NCBI GenBank assembly: GCA_950295325.1
Contig: OX485807.1
Coordinates: 38,534,440 to 38,594,439 of the forward strand
Direction: 5' to 3'
Length of the DNA: 60,000 nucleotides
From: Polytrichum commune
Taxonomy: Eukaryota > Streptophyta > Polytrichopsida > Polytrichales > Polytrichaceae
Shown: piece after piece, positions 45,566 through 58,238 of the stretch
Numbering within the stretch: the first letter of the stretch is position 1
Layout of the letters: each line of letters opens with the position of its first letter
Translations under genes and position numbers: made by a program
Notes under the pieces: generated by a model
What the model was told of the DNA's origin: nothing
The model's database searches: none
The model's input: only the letters and a program-made list of their open reading frames with translations

Positions 45566-45833
45566 GACACCAAGCCGTGCTGTTTCTGCGAATTCAGAGA
45601 AAAAAAAAAACTAAGAATCTCTGCATCGATTTCTTTGGGGACATTAGGCGGGACACATGGTAAATCTGGACCCAATTTCAGGTTCTGAAACCTCAACGAA
45701 GATAGTGGGTCCTAAATGGTTACATTTTTCAACTAGCCCACTTCTTCTGGGACATGAAACACGCAATTAAGTAGTAAGAGATGCTTAGCCAATTTAATAT
45801 GAGGCCGTAGCCATTTGCCTCATCATTTGAGAG

Positions 45834-46075
45834 CTCATATGAATATCTTATTCATTATCAAAGTGAAGATTCTGGTCCTCATTAAATGGTCACATGCTCC
45901 CCCCCCCCCCTCCAATATTGTTAACTGTTGAGCCTAGAATGGTTGTGATGTTTTGCACATATTACAATCCAATCTCTTATAAACACATGTTTTTTTGGTA
46001 TCCATTCTTAAAGCCACACTTAACCACAAACCCTTCAAATATAAGTTTCCAATCAAGAGAAGTAATTGAATTAGG
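45834..46075 (+). repeat. Dispersed repeat copy with a 12-base C run
   Basis: Matches 763-945 in order and direction (GAGCTCATATGAATATCTTA, AAAGTGAAGATTCT, GAGCCTAGAATGGTT, ACACATGTTTTTTTG). A C run of 12 lies at 45899-45910 where the other copy has CCTTCCCCCTC. Confidence 0.65.
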
Positions 46076-46687
46076 CAAGTCTACTTTAGGATAGGGATCC
46101 TAATGTGAGATGGATATTTTTCGTTTGATGAGGGCACTAGACAGTTCAAGGAAGGGGAAGAAGAAGACAAATCTCTTATTGGTTGTTCATTCATTTAATC
46201 GTGTGAACCACATGTAGATAGTGCCACTTGTGAACTTGCACTGCTATGTGGATAGTTATCCACAACACAAGTGAGAAAAATGACTCTCAAGTAAGTTAGT
46301 CATTATAGCACTTGAGAAATGAAAGATGGTTGTCTACACACATAATACACCTTGACTCAATGATTCATGATGGAAGGCTATCAGTTGGGGATCTGGATGA
46401 TGTAATTTTTCATTTTTTAAAATGGAACAGCCAATGGAGGAGGTAGAAGAAGGGGCAAGGAGGTCCTTAGTAGGCAAGGAAGGTTGGGGAAAGAACTCAA
46501 AGATTGAGGTTGAGTTCAACTACGTACTTGGCTATCCATTGCACCTTTGCGACATGTGATGACCTACCTAGCAATCTACTAACCCACATGTTAACATACC
46601 CGTTCATCTATATACTATGGTGCATGAACAAACTAAAAGATAATCAAAAGTTGCCATCTTGGAAATGAGACAAGACCATGTTACATA

Positions 46688-46970
46688 GTCCCTATGTCCC
46701 GAAATGATTGTATGTGTTTCTAACTTTGGCGAGATCAAGGCCCGTTGACCACTGACCGAGTAGTTGTAAGTACGACGCTAAAAATAGAAAACAACAACTA
46801 TTCCAAAACGCCCCTAGAAGTTGCGGTTTCAAAAGACTTCTTGATTTAGAAAGTTTGGCGTGAAAATATTTGAATTTGAGCCTCAAATTTCTAGGTGAGC
46901 AGATGAACCGGACAATCATTTTGAAACAAAAAAATCCAAGAAGTAGGACAATCATTTTAGACAGAGGGAA
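46688..46970. mobile_element. Stowaway-like (Tc1/mariner) MITE
   Basis: The left end GTCCCTATGTCCCGAAATG and the right end (reverse complement TTCCCTCTGTCTAAAATG) resemble the Stowaway terminal consensus CTCCCTCCGT. Both are flanked by TA (46686-46687, 46971-46972). Similarity continues into AATGATTGT on both sides. The element is 283 bp and non-coding. Confidence 0.75.
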
Positions 46971-46972
46971 TA

Positions 46973-48757
46973 CTTACTAAAACTTGTTCATATTAACCTA
47001 CAAAACTTACCAATTCATAATAAAGTGCACAAGTTCAGCGATTGCGTATCAGGCTGGTCAAAAGAACGGTAGTCAATTTTGGTTGCGATTTTTTTGGGCA
47101 TAGTTTTCTATTAGTGAATCTACCACATCTTCCAATGCATGTAACGACTTCTTATGAAGCAAGAGTGCAACAAGTAGAATAGGGGAGCACGCACACAAAA
47201 CACGAAGCTTGGGGATGTGGGCATCGTAAGTAATTAAGTCCACTAATCCCACCCAAGAGGTAAGTAGGCAAGATCTACAAGTGCCCAAGCTCACGTGTTT
47301 GCATGACTTGAGAGAGAGACTTGATATAAGCTTGCCCCATGTAGTTATAAATTCATGGGCCCCAATGTTGTGGAGATATGTGCAGGAAACCTAAGTGGTT
47401 TGAAGTAAGTTAACGAATCGATCAAACCCTTGGCAGTGTTGGTCATAATGTTTTTGGTGTGGCAATGTTTTTGTAGTGTATAGGTTGCAGTGTTGGGGTT
47501 AGAATTAGGGTTTGGACTTTTTGTCTTGCACACAAAAAAACTAGATGTTGTGTATTGAATGGTTTTAACCACTTGAACTTAAACAATGACACAAAATGCT
47601 TCATTATTGAATGCGTAAACCCTAAACAAACTCTATGATTGGTGTTGGTTGGTTCTATTCTAATGCTACATGTATGTATGCAATTATGTTTTTAAACACA
47701 AATTTTGAAAGCATTTGCAACTATTGTAAAAACACAAGCATATTATCATCGTGTCCATCTGTGTATGTTTCAAATGAGTAGGGTGCACACTAAGAACCTA
47801 AATTGTCTGCATGTTGTGTTGATGCGCAAATTATGATCTTGTATGTGTAAGTGTTAGATTTTACTTGACATCAACAATAAACTATTATTTATAACTGCTA
47901 TAGGTTCATTTAAAAGAAGAATGAATACCAAGTTAACCTACCCATAGGGTCCTCAAAAATAATAAATGTTAGAAAATTACACAATAGTAGGGTCCACAAT
48001 ATTTACCTTCTCCAATATAATACCTCATGAAAACACCTTATATTCTCACGTGTTTCCATTAAATACAAGGGAGTGAACCCCCCCCCCCTCCCCAAGGCAT
48101 GTGCCCATGTTGATATGGTACAAATTTACCATAAGGGACCAAGAAAACAAGTTTAAGTCTATGTCATGACAAAGTGCAAATAATCCCCCTATCACCTAGA
48201 GCAAATACAAGCTTGTGAATGCACAAATTGTGCAAAAGATACGACCTCATGAAGTAAGCCAGTCTCTTATGTGTTTGCATACAAAACCAACTTCCAATTC
48301 TCAACCAACACAGTATTCATGAAAATGTCACATGGCACGCAAAAAGTCACAAATGATGTTTTCCTGAATACAAGGAACATTGGCTTGGATTGGTCTTTGA
48401 AGGCAACTTTTGCCAACTACATTTGGATGTATTTTACCAACTAGTAACATGTGCAAGTGATAATGAGAGAAGGAGTATTTTTATATCATGAATGTTATGT
48501 TCTTCAATTGTTACTTCAAACACTCTTGATATAAAATAAAAAACAATCGAAGCATAACATTCATGATATTGAAAAACTTCTTCTTACTCTATGAACTTGT
48601 ATCATAGATGCAAATTTTCAAATCAGTTTTAAAACGCAAACTTTCCCAATGTTGAAGTGCAATGAGTTGACCTTGAAGAAAGAAAAAAGCCCTGTCACAT
48701 GTGAATGTGACGTTTTCACGAATACTTTGTTGACCATCTAGCTATTACGCTAACTAA
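46973..48757. other. Intergenic, no gene seen
   Basis: AT-rich, with an 11-base C run at 48078-48088. The words AACATTCATGATAT and its near complement (48488-48570) form a loose inverted pair around a short AT-rich stretch. No protein or RNA gene recognised. Confidence 0.45.
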
Positions 48758-49200
48758 GGGCCGCTTTACACTACGGTGGAGAAGTGCACCGGTCGGTCAA
48801 GAATTTTCGCCCAAGACACGGTTGTTTGAGGTGAGGGATGGTATGCCGGAGAAGATGAAAAGACAATAAAATAATGCCTTAAGAAGTCTTGACCGGCCGT
48901 AGTGTAATCACCTAGAGGAGAAGTGTATTGGACAACTTCACCAAGAGGAGAAGTCCACCTGACTACTTCACAAAACGGTCAAAGTCGGCCATAGTAGAAA
49001 CCTTACCCCCTAAATGACCACTGTATTGATATTTAAATAAATTATGATAAAAATTAAAATGTATATGGCAATGTTTTAGAACTTCTTTCATGACAATAAT
49101 TTATTTGAAAATGTTCCACCTCTATAATACATCCAAATTAAGGTAAATAAGTAGGTAACATTATAATCTTATTGATTTTTAAATAAATTACATGTTGGTA

Positions 49201-49944
49201 TAGTCCAACCTCGTTTATACGACACCCTCAATATTACGACATTTTTTTACGAGACCAAACTTTTTAGTTCAAAACTCCCTCTTTTATACAACTACAACAC
49301 TTGATAATGCAACATATAGAATCTCCGTTTTGTCATATTAAAGAGGTAGTTCATGCTAGAATTCCTTTCATCTATACAATGTACATCTAAAATACATCCA
49401 TTTCCACTTGGAAACCACTTGGGAACTTCACTTATTGTTGGGAACTTAATGGTAATTAGGGTTATTAGTATAGAATGGACATAGTTAGTGTGAGAGTGAC
49501 CTCCTGCCTAATATGTTGCCTTGTACATAGGTGATATAGTATCACCAGTATCTTGATGCTAAACATCATGCATCATTGTTGTCTAGTTTCTTATTAGAGA
49601 ACTCTTTATATTTTGATGTTAATGAAATTATTAGTTTCCAAAAGTTAGATTGGAATTTAAATAAGATGACAATTGCTAACTTGGGTAGGCAACACCAAAG
49701 ATCTTTGGACTCTTATTTTAAGAGTTCTTGAGAATATTTGTAACTTTTTGGAGTTATGCGTTATTATTTCATACCATCTATATTGCTTAAACTTGTTGTA
49801 TATATTTTTAAGCTCATATTACTTATGTTTTCATATTCCCTCAATAATATGACAACTTTACGTCATTTTTCATATTAATGAGAAGACGACAACTCGATAA
49901 TACGACTTTTTTTGTATTTCCCAAAATTGTCATACTAAAGAGGG
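49201..49944. repeat. Possible pogo/mariner-like remnant
   Basis: Left part has CCAACCTCGTTTATACGAC and repeated TTACGAC/TACAAC words; the right part, read on the minus strand, has CTCCCTCTTTAGTATGACAA and AGTCGTATTATCGAG. The layout recalls pogo-like MITEs with CCTC plus AT-rich periodic ends. Ends and target duplication are not clear. Confidence 0.25.
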
Positions 49945-49967
49945 AGATAAATAATGCAAAGATTTCT

Positions 49968-50370
49968 CTCGGGCCATCACACCCCCTTAAACCACGTGCG
50001 ATAAAAGTTTGCTACCCTATATTATATGCCATGTATAATTTTTGAATTATTATATATTTTCTACATATGCATAACCAATGATTATATCTTTTGTATATAT
50101 TTTTGAAATTTTTAGGCATCTTGATTTTTGTAGTAATTTTTTCAATTCAATTTTGCGTCATTCTAGTTAGAAGCGGTATGTTTTATTTTTATTTTTGAAA
50201 AAACCATCAAATTTGGTTACCATTTTTTACTATGTAATAGATACCGTGTATATCTACTCATGAAAAGGAATTGATTAAATTTTGACCCATTTTGGTGATG
50301 CTATATGTAAAAAGTAGATTTGTTTTATCGCACATGGTGTTCAACTTGACAATGGAGTGCACCCCCCGAG
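49968..50370. mobile_element. hAT-type MITE nested in the Harbinger-type element
   Basis: Ends CTCGGGCCATCACACCCCC and (as reverse complement of the right end) CTCGGGGGGTGCACTCC are imperfect inverted repeats; ACCACGTGCGATAAAA also appears near both ends. Flanks AGATTTCT (49960-49967) and AGATTTCA (50371-50378) differ at one of eight bases, in line with an old hAT duplication. The same family is at 54283-54615. Confidence 0.75.
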
Positions 50371-50667
50371 AGATTTCATCTATTTAATTTATTGAAGTTG
50401 GAGTTCTCCGGAGGCCAAGTTTGTTGTCCGAGGTTTTGAGGTTGCCCAAGAAACTTGACCTACGGAGAACTCCCCTTGGGAAAAGTGTGGCCACGTTGCC
50501 AACCATGTCATTATTTCATCCATGTCCAAAGTTCTCCACCAAAGGACCCTTGGCCGTAGTGTAAACCACCACTGGAGAAGAGTGTCACTCTTGGCCAATC
50601 AAATTTCAAAATTCCCCTAGAATTCTTGACCGGAGGACTTCTCCACCGTAGTGTAAAGCGGCCCTTA

Positions 50668-51560
50668 GTTGTCATATGGTATTTAATGTTCCCCTGGTAA
50701 CTTTTTGGATGATTTTTCTTATGAATAAGTGAACAACTACTGTCATGGATGATGGATGAGTTCATCCATTGGGCCATAACCCTACCTTCTCTTGTCAGCA
50801 ACTTGTGATGAAATATTGTCATGGATAATTGCAATTTGGATGAGAAATCCACAGAGTAAGTGACAGTAACTGTAGCAATCACTATATTCGTTAATTTGGG
50901 ACAATTACAAATATAAGAATATAGATAAAATCACACAAATATTGGAAAATGTTGTAAGATGCAAATACTTTGAAGCAGGTGTTCATATCAAGAACCCAAT
51001 TAACAACTCATATCAAGATGGTTTAGGTAAGATGACCCAAACATTAGACCATGTTGTTGTGGTCCATGTATTAATTTGAGACAAGAGAAAGTCTCAAATT
51101 AACGAATATAGTGATAGCACTGTAAATCTCTAATCTGCAAACAATTTACAAGGAACGACAAATAATGTTGGGTTAAGATCTAGTGCCGTGACACTAGATT
51201 GCAGTTTACAATTAGTATTGAGCAAGCCAGTTAGAATTTAGTGACACTAAATATTGTATTCAGTGTGGCAGTCAGAGGATGGCAGATGCAACTAAGCCGG
51301 CAGACAATTGTGCCCCCACTCGGTGCCTGGGGACACGATCAGTAAACTCCAATTTTTTAAGAGCTTGTGGCAGCCCTCCTTGCACGGCAACCATAATTGT
51401 GGCAGTGACCTGAGCAAATATGTATAAGTTAGGCAATCACATCGTCAACAACATTATTTGGCCATGTGGGTCGGTTCCATGATTTTGGACTATGTCAATT
51501 GTATTCCATGGGCCCCCAAAAAAATGGGTCCATTCAATAAATTCGCACATTCAATATAGA
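50668..51560 (+). repeat. Long repeat, inverted partner of 59.33-59.95 kb
   Basis: Runs from GTTGTCATATGGTATTTAATG to beyond CCATGGGCCCCC and matches the reverse complement of about 59330-59947 block by block (for example ACAAGGAACGACAAA, GATCAGTAAACTCCAAT, CTCCTTGCACGGCAACCA). Part of it is also present at 2223-2618. Frames inside it (such as the minus frame 50511-50882) follow the repeat and show no known domain. Confidence 0.75.
50878..51115. mobile_element. MITE inserted in the 50.7-51.6 kb repeat
   Basis: ATCACTATATTCGTTAATTT at the left is mirrored by AAATTAACGAATATAGTGAT at the right. AGCA flanks both sides (50874-50877 and 51116-51119). The partner repeat near 59.73 kb lacks the block and continues straight through, which gives an empty site. 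The element is 238 bp. Superfamily not assigned. Confidence 0.75.
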
Positions 51561-51640
51561 ATCTGGACTATGTCAATTATATTCCATGGGCCCCCAAAAA
51601 ATAACTTTGCGTATTCACTATAGAATCGCTTTTTGAATGT
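51487..51640 (+). repeat. Tandem duplication, 78-bp period
   Basis: GGACTATGTCAATTGTATTC at 51487 and GGACTATGTCAATTATATTC at 51565 each begin a unit containing CCATGGGCCCCCAAAAAA and ending in TATAGAATC. The inverted partner near 59.38 kb appears to have a single unit. Confidence 0.7.
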
Positions 51641-54282
51641 ATCATTGTTATTACACTACTTATGTAAAGCCAATTCTTTTTTAATTTGTGGCCATCCAAA
51701 ATTCAGTTTGTATCTCTTTGTTTTGACCTCAATAGAGTAAACAATTGGCTTGATTGAAAGTTGTTTGAAACAATGGTCCAATGGATCCTCAACTTATTGA
51801 AACATGATCGGGTCTCTGGATGGGCTGAAAGTTTGAACATTACAGAGACCTATATTGTTTAGGGCGTATGATACTTTTTTTAGTAAATCTAATAAATATT
51901 ATGGTGCCGAACTTTAATTGCAAAATGTTTGGCTCTATAGGTCTTTAGAATTGAGCACATTTCCTCAACAAATACAAACTCCTTTAATAATGTATTCGTC
52001 AAGAATGGATGTTGGAAAAGAAAGTGGGCATCCCATAAGCACAGGTCTTACATCAAACAAAGTCTTGTCTCCAACATGCATAGAACTTGCATGTGAACTT
52101 CTGACTAAAAATTATTTGAAATCTCTTACGGAACATCGTGGCATAGCATGGTATGATGATCCATTTATTTATTTTCTTTCAACTCACGATCTATTTATTG
52201 TTTCTTATTATTTTAGCATGGTTGATTGTTAACAACTATTCACTATTTATGAAGAGAAAATTACTATATGGAGATGGTCATCCCTACTCGAATGATTATC
52301 ATTCAATGCATTCATTTCATCACATGTGGCTCGTACATAATACAAATTCAACATGAATGAATGGGATATCTACTACATTTGGACCCAATCTCTAAATTAT
52401 TCAAGTATTTTTGTACATGCTAACACACATTACTCATGTGATGTGGAATGATGCTTGCAAAGCTAGAAATACAAAAACTTTATGCAGCAAACTTGTTGAT
52501 AGTTATCTAAAGTTCACATCCATAGGGTTACAGAAATTACTAAATATTCAATGAACATTGTTGCAAATCATCCATCGAAACTCCAAAAGCATCTCTTCAT
52601 TTGGGATATGTTGGACAACTAGCGACCATATCAAATTGTTGGCGTACTTTTCAAATAAGTGATAGTGCACTAACATCAAAGAAATAAGGTTTCTCCTAGC
52701 CTTGGATTTGGACATTTTCTTTGTTGTTGGAAATTCAAGAACATAATAGTACACCCTAAACTTTATTATATCACACTTGTGGGGCAACCAAAGTGCACAA
52801 GATATTAAGGACTTATGTAGTGGTAACATGAATGCGTGATAAAAAAAAACTAATGTAGCATGTGGCATTATGGAATAGCACAAAATCAACATTACAATCA
52901 TGAAATAAATATAACAATGACAACATGATGCATGTGAACGTGTGGTTTGAATCTTTTGAGATTTATTTCAATGTCAATGTTGGGCATTGTCGGTCGAGAT
53001 CCTGGTGTTTTCAACTCATTACATGTTGACATCTTTCGGTTTTTCTTCGTTGATTTTGAGGCATATTCCCTAACTCTGAAATATTCTTCGAAATTTCTCT
53101 GAAACGATCGGTGATTCTCCTCAAGTCTTGAACTTCAACCGGTTTGTCCTCAAACTCGGCTCGTTCATCTGTAACTAAGCGTTTGGCACTCCCCATGCAT
53201 TGATTTGCTGGTCATTAATCATGTCAAATAAGCCAAGGAAAACACAAAAGCCGAAGCATTGTTACACCACTTCTATCCGTTTGGGAATCAAAAGGGATTG
53301 AAGTCTAAGTGGCATATTGCGGCACTTCCAACTCCACAAACTTACCCGACCATTGGATCCGATTGAGATTGGTTGAATCGGACTAGCTTGGGGTGGGCAC
53401 TTAGAAAAGTTTTTTTAAAAAGAAAACCTTTGTGCGTTAAAACATAGGGCCCGAGTGAGTTTTAGAAGGAAAATGTTTGAATAGGGTCCCTCATTCATGA
53501 AAAGAACAAAAAAAGACGCTCTATCAAAAACATGGGCATTTACTTTATACTTACCCATTTATGTGGGCATTGCTAAAGCCATAGGATACCAAGAAAGGGG
53601 TCAAGAAGTTGTTATTTAAGGAGGATTAGCTTCATGGTATACTTAAACTTGGATGAAATTTCCCCATTATCCCTTGCCATCCAAAAAAACGGAATCCAAC
53701 TTATGTTCATTATAAGTTTTAAGGTGATTGTCTACATTGTTTGTCTAATTAGTGTGGGCCACACTAATTCCCAACTACCCACACTATATTTTAATTTTAA
53801 TTTGAAATTGCCCACTGTAATTTTGAATGTGAAACCCATTCGTGTGGGTTTTTCCGTCTGCATACTTGAATGAAAATTCAAGGCAAGGCAAGTACTATGA
53901 AATTAATGCGGGCCATAGTAAATTCCAACCCAAATGAATTTCCCACGGACACTAATTAGACAAAACAATGTAGCTTTGTGCTCAAATCTTATGTTGGTTT
54001 GGATCATGTGTGGAGGAAGGCATTTCCTTGCATGTTGTGGAGGCTTTAAGGTTTGCGACGGTTTTTTGCATGCTAGAATCCCAATGATGATGGTGTGTTG
54101 GTATAAGTTGCAAATGACACAATTCTTGGGTTCACATTCAACGACGAGGTACATGTAATGTGCGAGCTTGTTGGATTCAAGCACATATGTTTTGTTTGCT
54201 ACACCAAAACGTTCTATGAAATAATAGATTTGCTAACAAAGATACCTAGTGTGCTATAAATTTATGTCCGCCAGAGCACTGA
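51641..54282. other. Intergenic, no firm gene
   Basis: Minus frame 53011-53196 (61 residues, MGSAKRLVTDERAEFED start) is charged and helix-like and sits in a patch of more balanced composition, but nothing links it to a known family. A perfect palindrome AATTAGTGTGG/CCACACTAATT lies at about 53750-53771. The rest is AT-rich and unassigned. Confidence 0.4.
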
Positions 54283-54615
54283 CTCGGGGGGGGCAGTGTG
54301 TTAAAAAGTTAAGGATATAGGTGCGAACGACCACTATTTTATAGGGGGGTATTACTTTCAATTCTTTTTTTTTTCACATGCTATCATTATGTGATTTTCT
54401 ACTTTGGGTTAATAGAAAAATGGCTTGCATTACTTATAATTCCAAATCACCTATTATTTCATACCCTATAGTACTTTAAGGATGTCCAATGCCATTTTTG
54501 ATACCCTATATTACTCTTAAGTCCATTTAAAATTTTTAGCCCCCATGTTTTTAAAATACCCTATCATTTGTTCGCACGTATATTGCTACTCCAACCAATG
54601 ACTACACCCCCCGAG
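54283..54615. mobile_element. hAT-type MITE
   Basis: Ends CTCGGGGGGGGCAGTG and (reverse complement of right end) CTCGGGGGGTGTAGTC are inverted repeats, and GTGCGAAC occurs inside both. Flanks AGCACTGA (54275-54282) and AGCATTGA (54616-54623) match at seven of eight bases. Termini agree with the MITE at 49968-50370, so both belong to one hAT-mobilised family. Confidence 0.78.
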
Positions 54616-57600
54616 AGCATTGAAAGTCGCTTCACCAATAATTGCCCAAGTTCGACGGCCATGACAAAATGAAACCTACATTGAACATCAATAATGCCAG
54701 TATCTCATTCTACGACTTTTGTAAACATACACAAAACCCCATACACCCAATTTTACTCAATACGAACAAATTATTGTAACCACCTCTATAAATCACAATC
54801 GTAAAATTCATTCTAATCGAGAATTCTTGATCTAGGTAAAGCCCTTAAATTTCAAAACGAGATGGAGAGTGGGCCAACACAAAAGAAGCCTTCAAATGAG
54901 CATGTTTCAATTGTTCTCCTCATCTAATTGTGCTCATGATTGTATCTTTCTTCCTTCCTATTTTCCAACATAAATAACATGGCCACATGTTTTTGTGTCA
55001 GCTCATTTATATTGCTTGGGGAAGTAATTTTGTGGGAGTTCCCATGCAAATGAAAAACTCTTTGTATGCATCACTAACCATTTTTAAAGGCTAGCGTAGG
55101 AAATCTAATGAGTAACCTCTGCATACAAGCGATAAAGCATGGTGTTAAGAACAAGAACCTTAGATCCTACTCTCATCTACCATGGTCAAGTTACACGACT
55201 CAAGTATTTTGCACGCACAAAATGCAAAAATTGCCTAAACATTTGAAACAATGAGCCATATAACTTGATTTCAATATTGATTGCATCATTGATTCTTATC
55301 AAAATTGATGCAATATAGAGTTCCATCGAAGCTATATGTGGACACTTTGCTATACATAAGGCTTAGCCTAATGAATTTGGTTACATTTGTTTGTGTTTTT
55401 TGGTACAATAATACGTCAAGTACAATAGAAATGGAAAACATTACTTCATGTCCTAGGGACTTCAACGAATATTAATCTAAACATTCAATTTAAAGGACAA
55501 GGTTGTGGACAAAAAAATCCTCGAAATTCATTGGTTTTCACCGTGGAGTAGCCAAAAAAGCATGCAAAGTAGGGGGTGTATAAAAATTATCCATAAGGCT
55601 TACTGAGTGAGCCTCATACGATTCATCAACCAATACTAATGCATCCCAAGCACCAAGCATCCAAGTATATCCATGTAACATATTTAAAGTCCTTGCCTCT
55701 TATAATCATAACCATATGTTATTTTAGAACTTATGAACTTATTTTTGCATTGTGTCCATAACTATGTTATGCCTCTAAATAATATGAGCTAGACACCCTA
55801 TTGTCTTTATTGGACGTAACTTTTATAAATGAGAAAAAGGTTATAGTCCGTATAAATTGAATATTCGTGAGTTTATCCCCAACATCCTCGCATTGAGGAC
55901 GTAAGAAATGATTGTTGCAGAGTAATGTAAGACATATGCGATTTGTGGATCACAAAACTCGATACATGGATGACTCTCGTCGTCCACACTACAAGGTTTC
56001 AAACGTGACCATACTTTGCGACATTTTGTCGCTGACCAAATACAAATGTCACTAGGACTTGTTCTAGGAATATAATAGATAATTCAACTAATATACTTCC
56101 ATATGACAAAACACACATGCCCACTACTTGAACATACAACATGAAAGTAGTCGGAGGCTTACCTTGAAGTAGTCTTGAATTTTCTCCTCAACAATAATCA
56201 GTCTTGGCTCCACGTTAGCATACGTCAATGTGAGCCTCAACATATTGCCAACGAAAATATTGCAACGAGCACACATGGCCACTAGTATATTTAACATGTT
56301 GTAATAAGAGTCAAAGAATTTAGAAAATTTGTGCAATCTCATATTTTGTTTTCTCTATTCATCATATGCGAAGTCCTTGTTCAATTTCTCATCATACTCT
56401 AGGAAGTCACTACAACCCCATGTTCCTCCAAACCTGAAAATAAGATTGATTGTCCACAACCTCACCAACTTAATTGAATGCAAGCGTAAAAGTTGCAACA
56501 TGTTCATAAACATATCATTTTTTAAATCCTCGTAGCAAAGTATGAAGTTGTTTATGCTCAACAAGACAAATTGTTTTTTCTTTTGATATACTCACTGCCA
56601 AATGTCATAAGCTACTCACTTAGAGGAATGTTGTTGCTCGTTCAAAGGTTGTTGGAATTTCATGTTGTAAATTTCTCAAAAACATCAATTAGAGGTGCTT
56701 GGTCTAGCGAAATGCAAGACATGATTCCAATTCTTTGGTGTTGCTTGGCAACTTTGTGACATCAAGCGCACAACACTACACTCTCTATTCTTCTACAAAA
56801 AACACATGCAAGTAACATTGACTTTCAAATTAAAATATTTGAAAATCCTTGCATTCTAGGCTAAGTATTACTCTAATAACATAGGTGACGAACAAAGTAG
56901 GTACTTTGGTGTCAAAATGTTAATTCTTCAAGGTGACGCATGAACTTTTGTAGATGTGGACGCTTGATGTGGAGATGACATATTGATACCAAAGTTGCAA
57001 ATGCTAATTGATCGAAAATCAGAAAGGAAAGGTCAAGCATGGAAGCAAAAGACAAGAAGGTCCACAAACATAAGGAAAGTAGAATCGCTCAAGATACCAC
57101 CTGAGGATTTCGACACATGTTGTGTCATATTTTGTCCACGAGATCCACATGTCTATGAAACGGAGTTACTTTCTAGATTTTCTAATTTGGTCAACTTGTT
57201 AACAATATCGGTGTGTGGTCGGAAAGAATTGAAGTTCAAATTTTGCGTGCGTGTCTAACCCAACGCCTACTTCACTGTACACTACATGACTCTATGTTGA
57301 TAATATACACAAGTGATTGTCATTGTCGATCCCATGCTTGATAAACTAGTCCCCCTTCATTTAAAACTTCCAAATGTCAATCTCCGAAATTTGCCCATGG
57401 TCAGGACTAGGATTGGTTGCTTCGAACCAATACAAACTTGGCATTTTAGCTCGTAGTCCACCTCTAAGACTAGTGTTGAATCCTACAAAAAGAACAATAA
57501 CTTAATATGTTGCTCATCAACCAATACATTGCATTTAGGCAACATTCATAACTGATACAAACAAGGCATTGCTCAAAATTTGCAAACATCACACGATGTA

Positions 57601-58204
57601 GACATTCACCAAATGTTTTGTTAAATTAGTGAACTTCATTCATGACAACTATATTCATTGCCAAAATTGTTTCCTTGCTAAATCAACACATAAACTAAGT
57701 TTATCCAATTGTAGACATTACAACTTTGTTCATAGTCTACCTCTTAGACTAGTGTCAATTCCTACAAAGAAGAACTATAACTTATCATGTTGTAGATCGA
57801 CCAATTGGTTAAGTTTCATACTATACAACATACATGTATTTCCCATGTGTATGATTGCCCGCTCAACAATGATGGGTGCCACTTAAATCGATAACCAAAC
57901 GCTAAAATTTCAACCATTTAAAGATCCATAATAATTTATGTGAGATTGAACCAGTTGGCATTGACTTCACTAGCTAGCTAGCAAAGGAGGCAACTAACGT
58001 GGTACTACGACACCTACTAGCACTCCCTTGATTATGTTGAGCATAAGAGCATACAATTAAGACCCCTTTAAGCATCAAATCTCTACAAATCTCTTGAAAG
58101 CACAATACATGATCATCTCAACAATTAAGTTCTTAGACATTGTTGAAAACAATAGACATTGGGTGTAAAATTTTGGTTGGAAACTACATCAAAAGATAGA
58201 AAGA
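54616..58204. other. Intergenic, no gene seen
   Basis: AT-rich with scattered short frames on both strands, none with a known domain. CTAGCTAGCTAG-like short palindrome at about 57970. No element ends could be set. Confidence 0.45.
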
Positions 58205-58205
58205 T

Positions 58206-58238
<33 letters not shown>
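58205..58238. repeat. Poly-T tract followed by a GT microsatellite
   Basis: A run of about 22-23 T is followed directly by five to six GT units. Read on the minus strand it is AC repeats followed by poly-A, which could be the tail of an old retroposon, but no duplication was found around it. Confidence 0.6.

Larger units (their letters stand above)
48758..50664. mobile_element. PIF/Harbinger-type element with nested insertions
   Basis: The left end GGGCCGCTTTACACTACGG is mirrored exactly by the right end finishing at 50664, and the inverted match extends over GTGGAGAAGT and GTCAAGAATT. Flanks are TAA on the left and TTA on the right: both fit the TWA target of Harbinger elements but they are not identical copies. 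The motif ACACTACGG/ACTACGGC recurs inside both ends. The total is 1,907 bp, with at least one later insertion (49968-50370). No transposase frame is visible. Confidence 0.7.

Noticed and set aside
50511-50882. 123-residue minus-strand frame as a gene
   Set aside because: It sits across a repeat family and a transposon end; the similar frames at 2123-2482 and near 59.8 kb follow the repeat and have no known domain.
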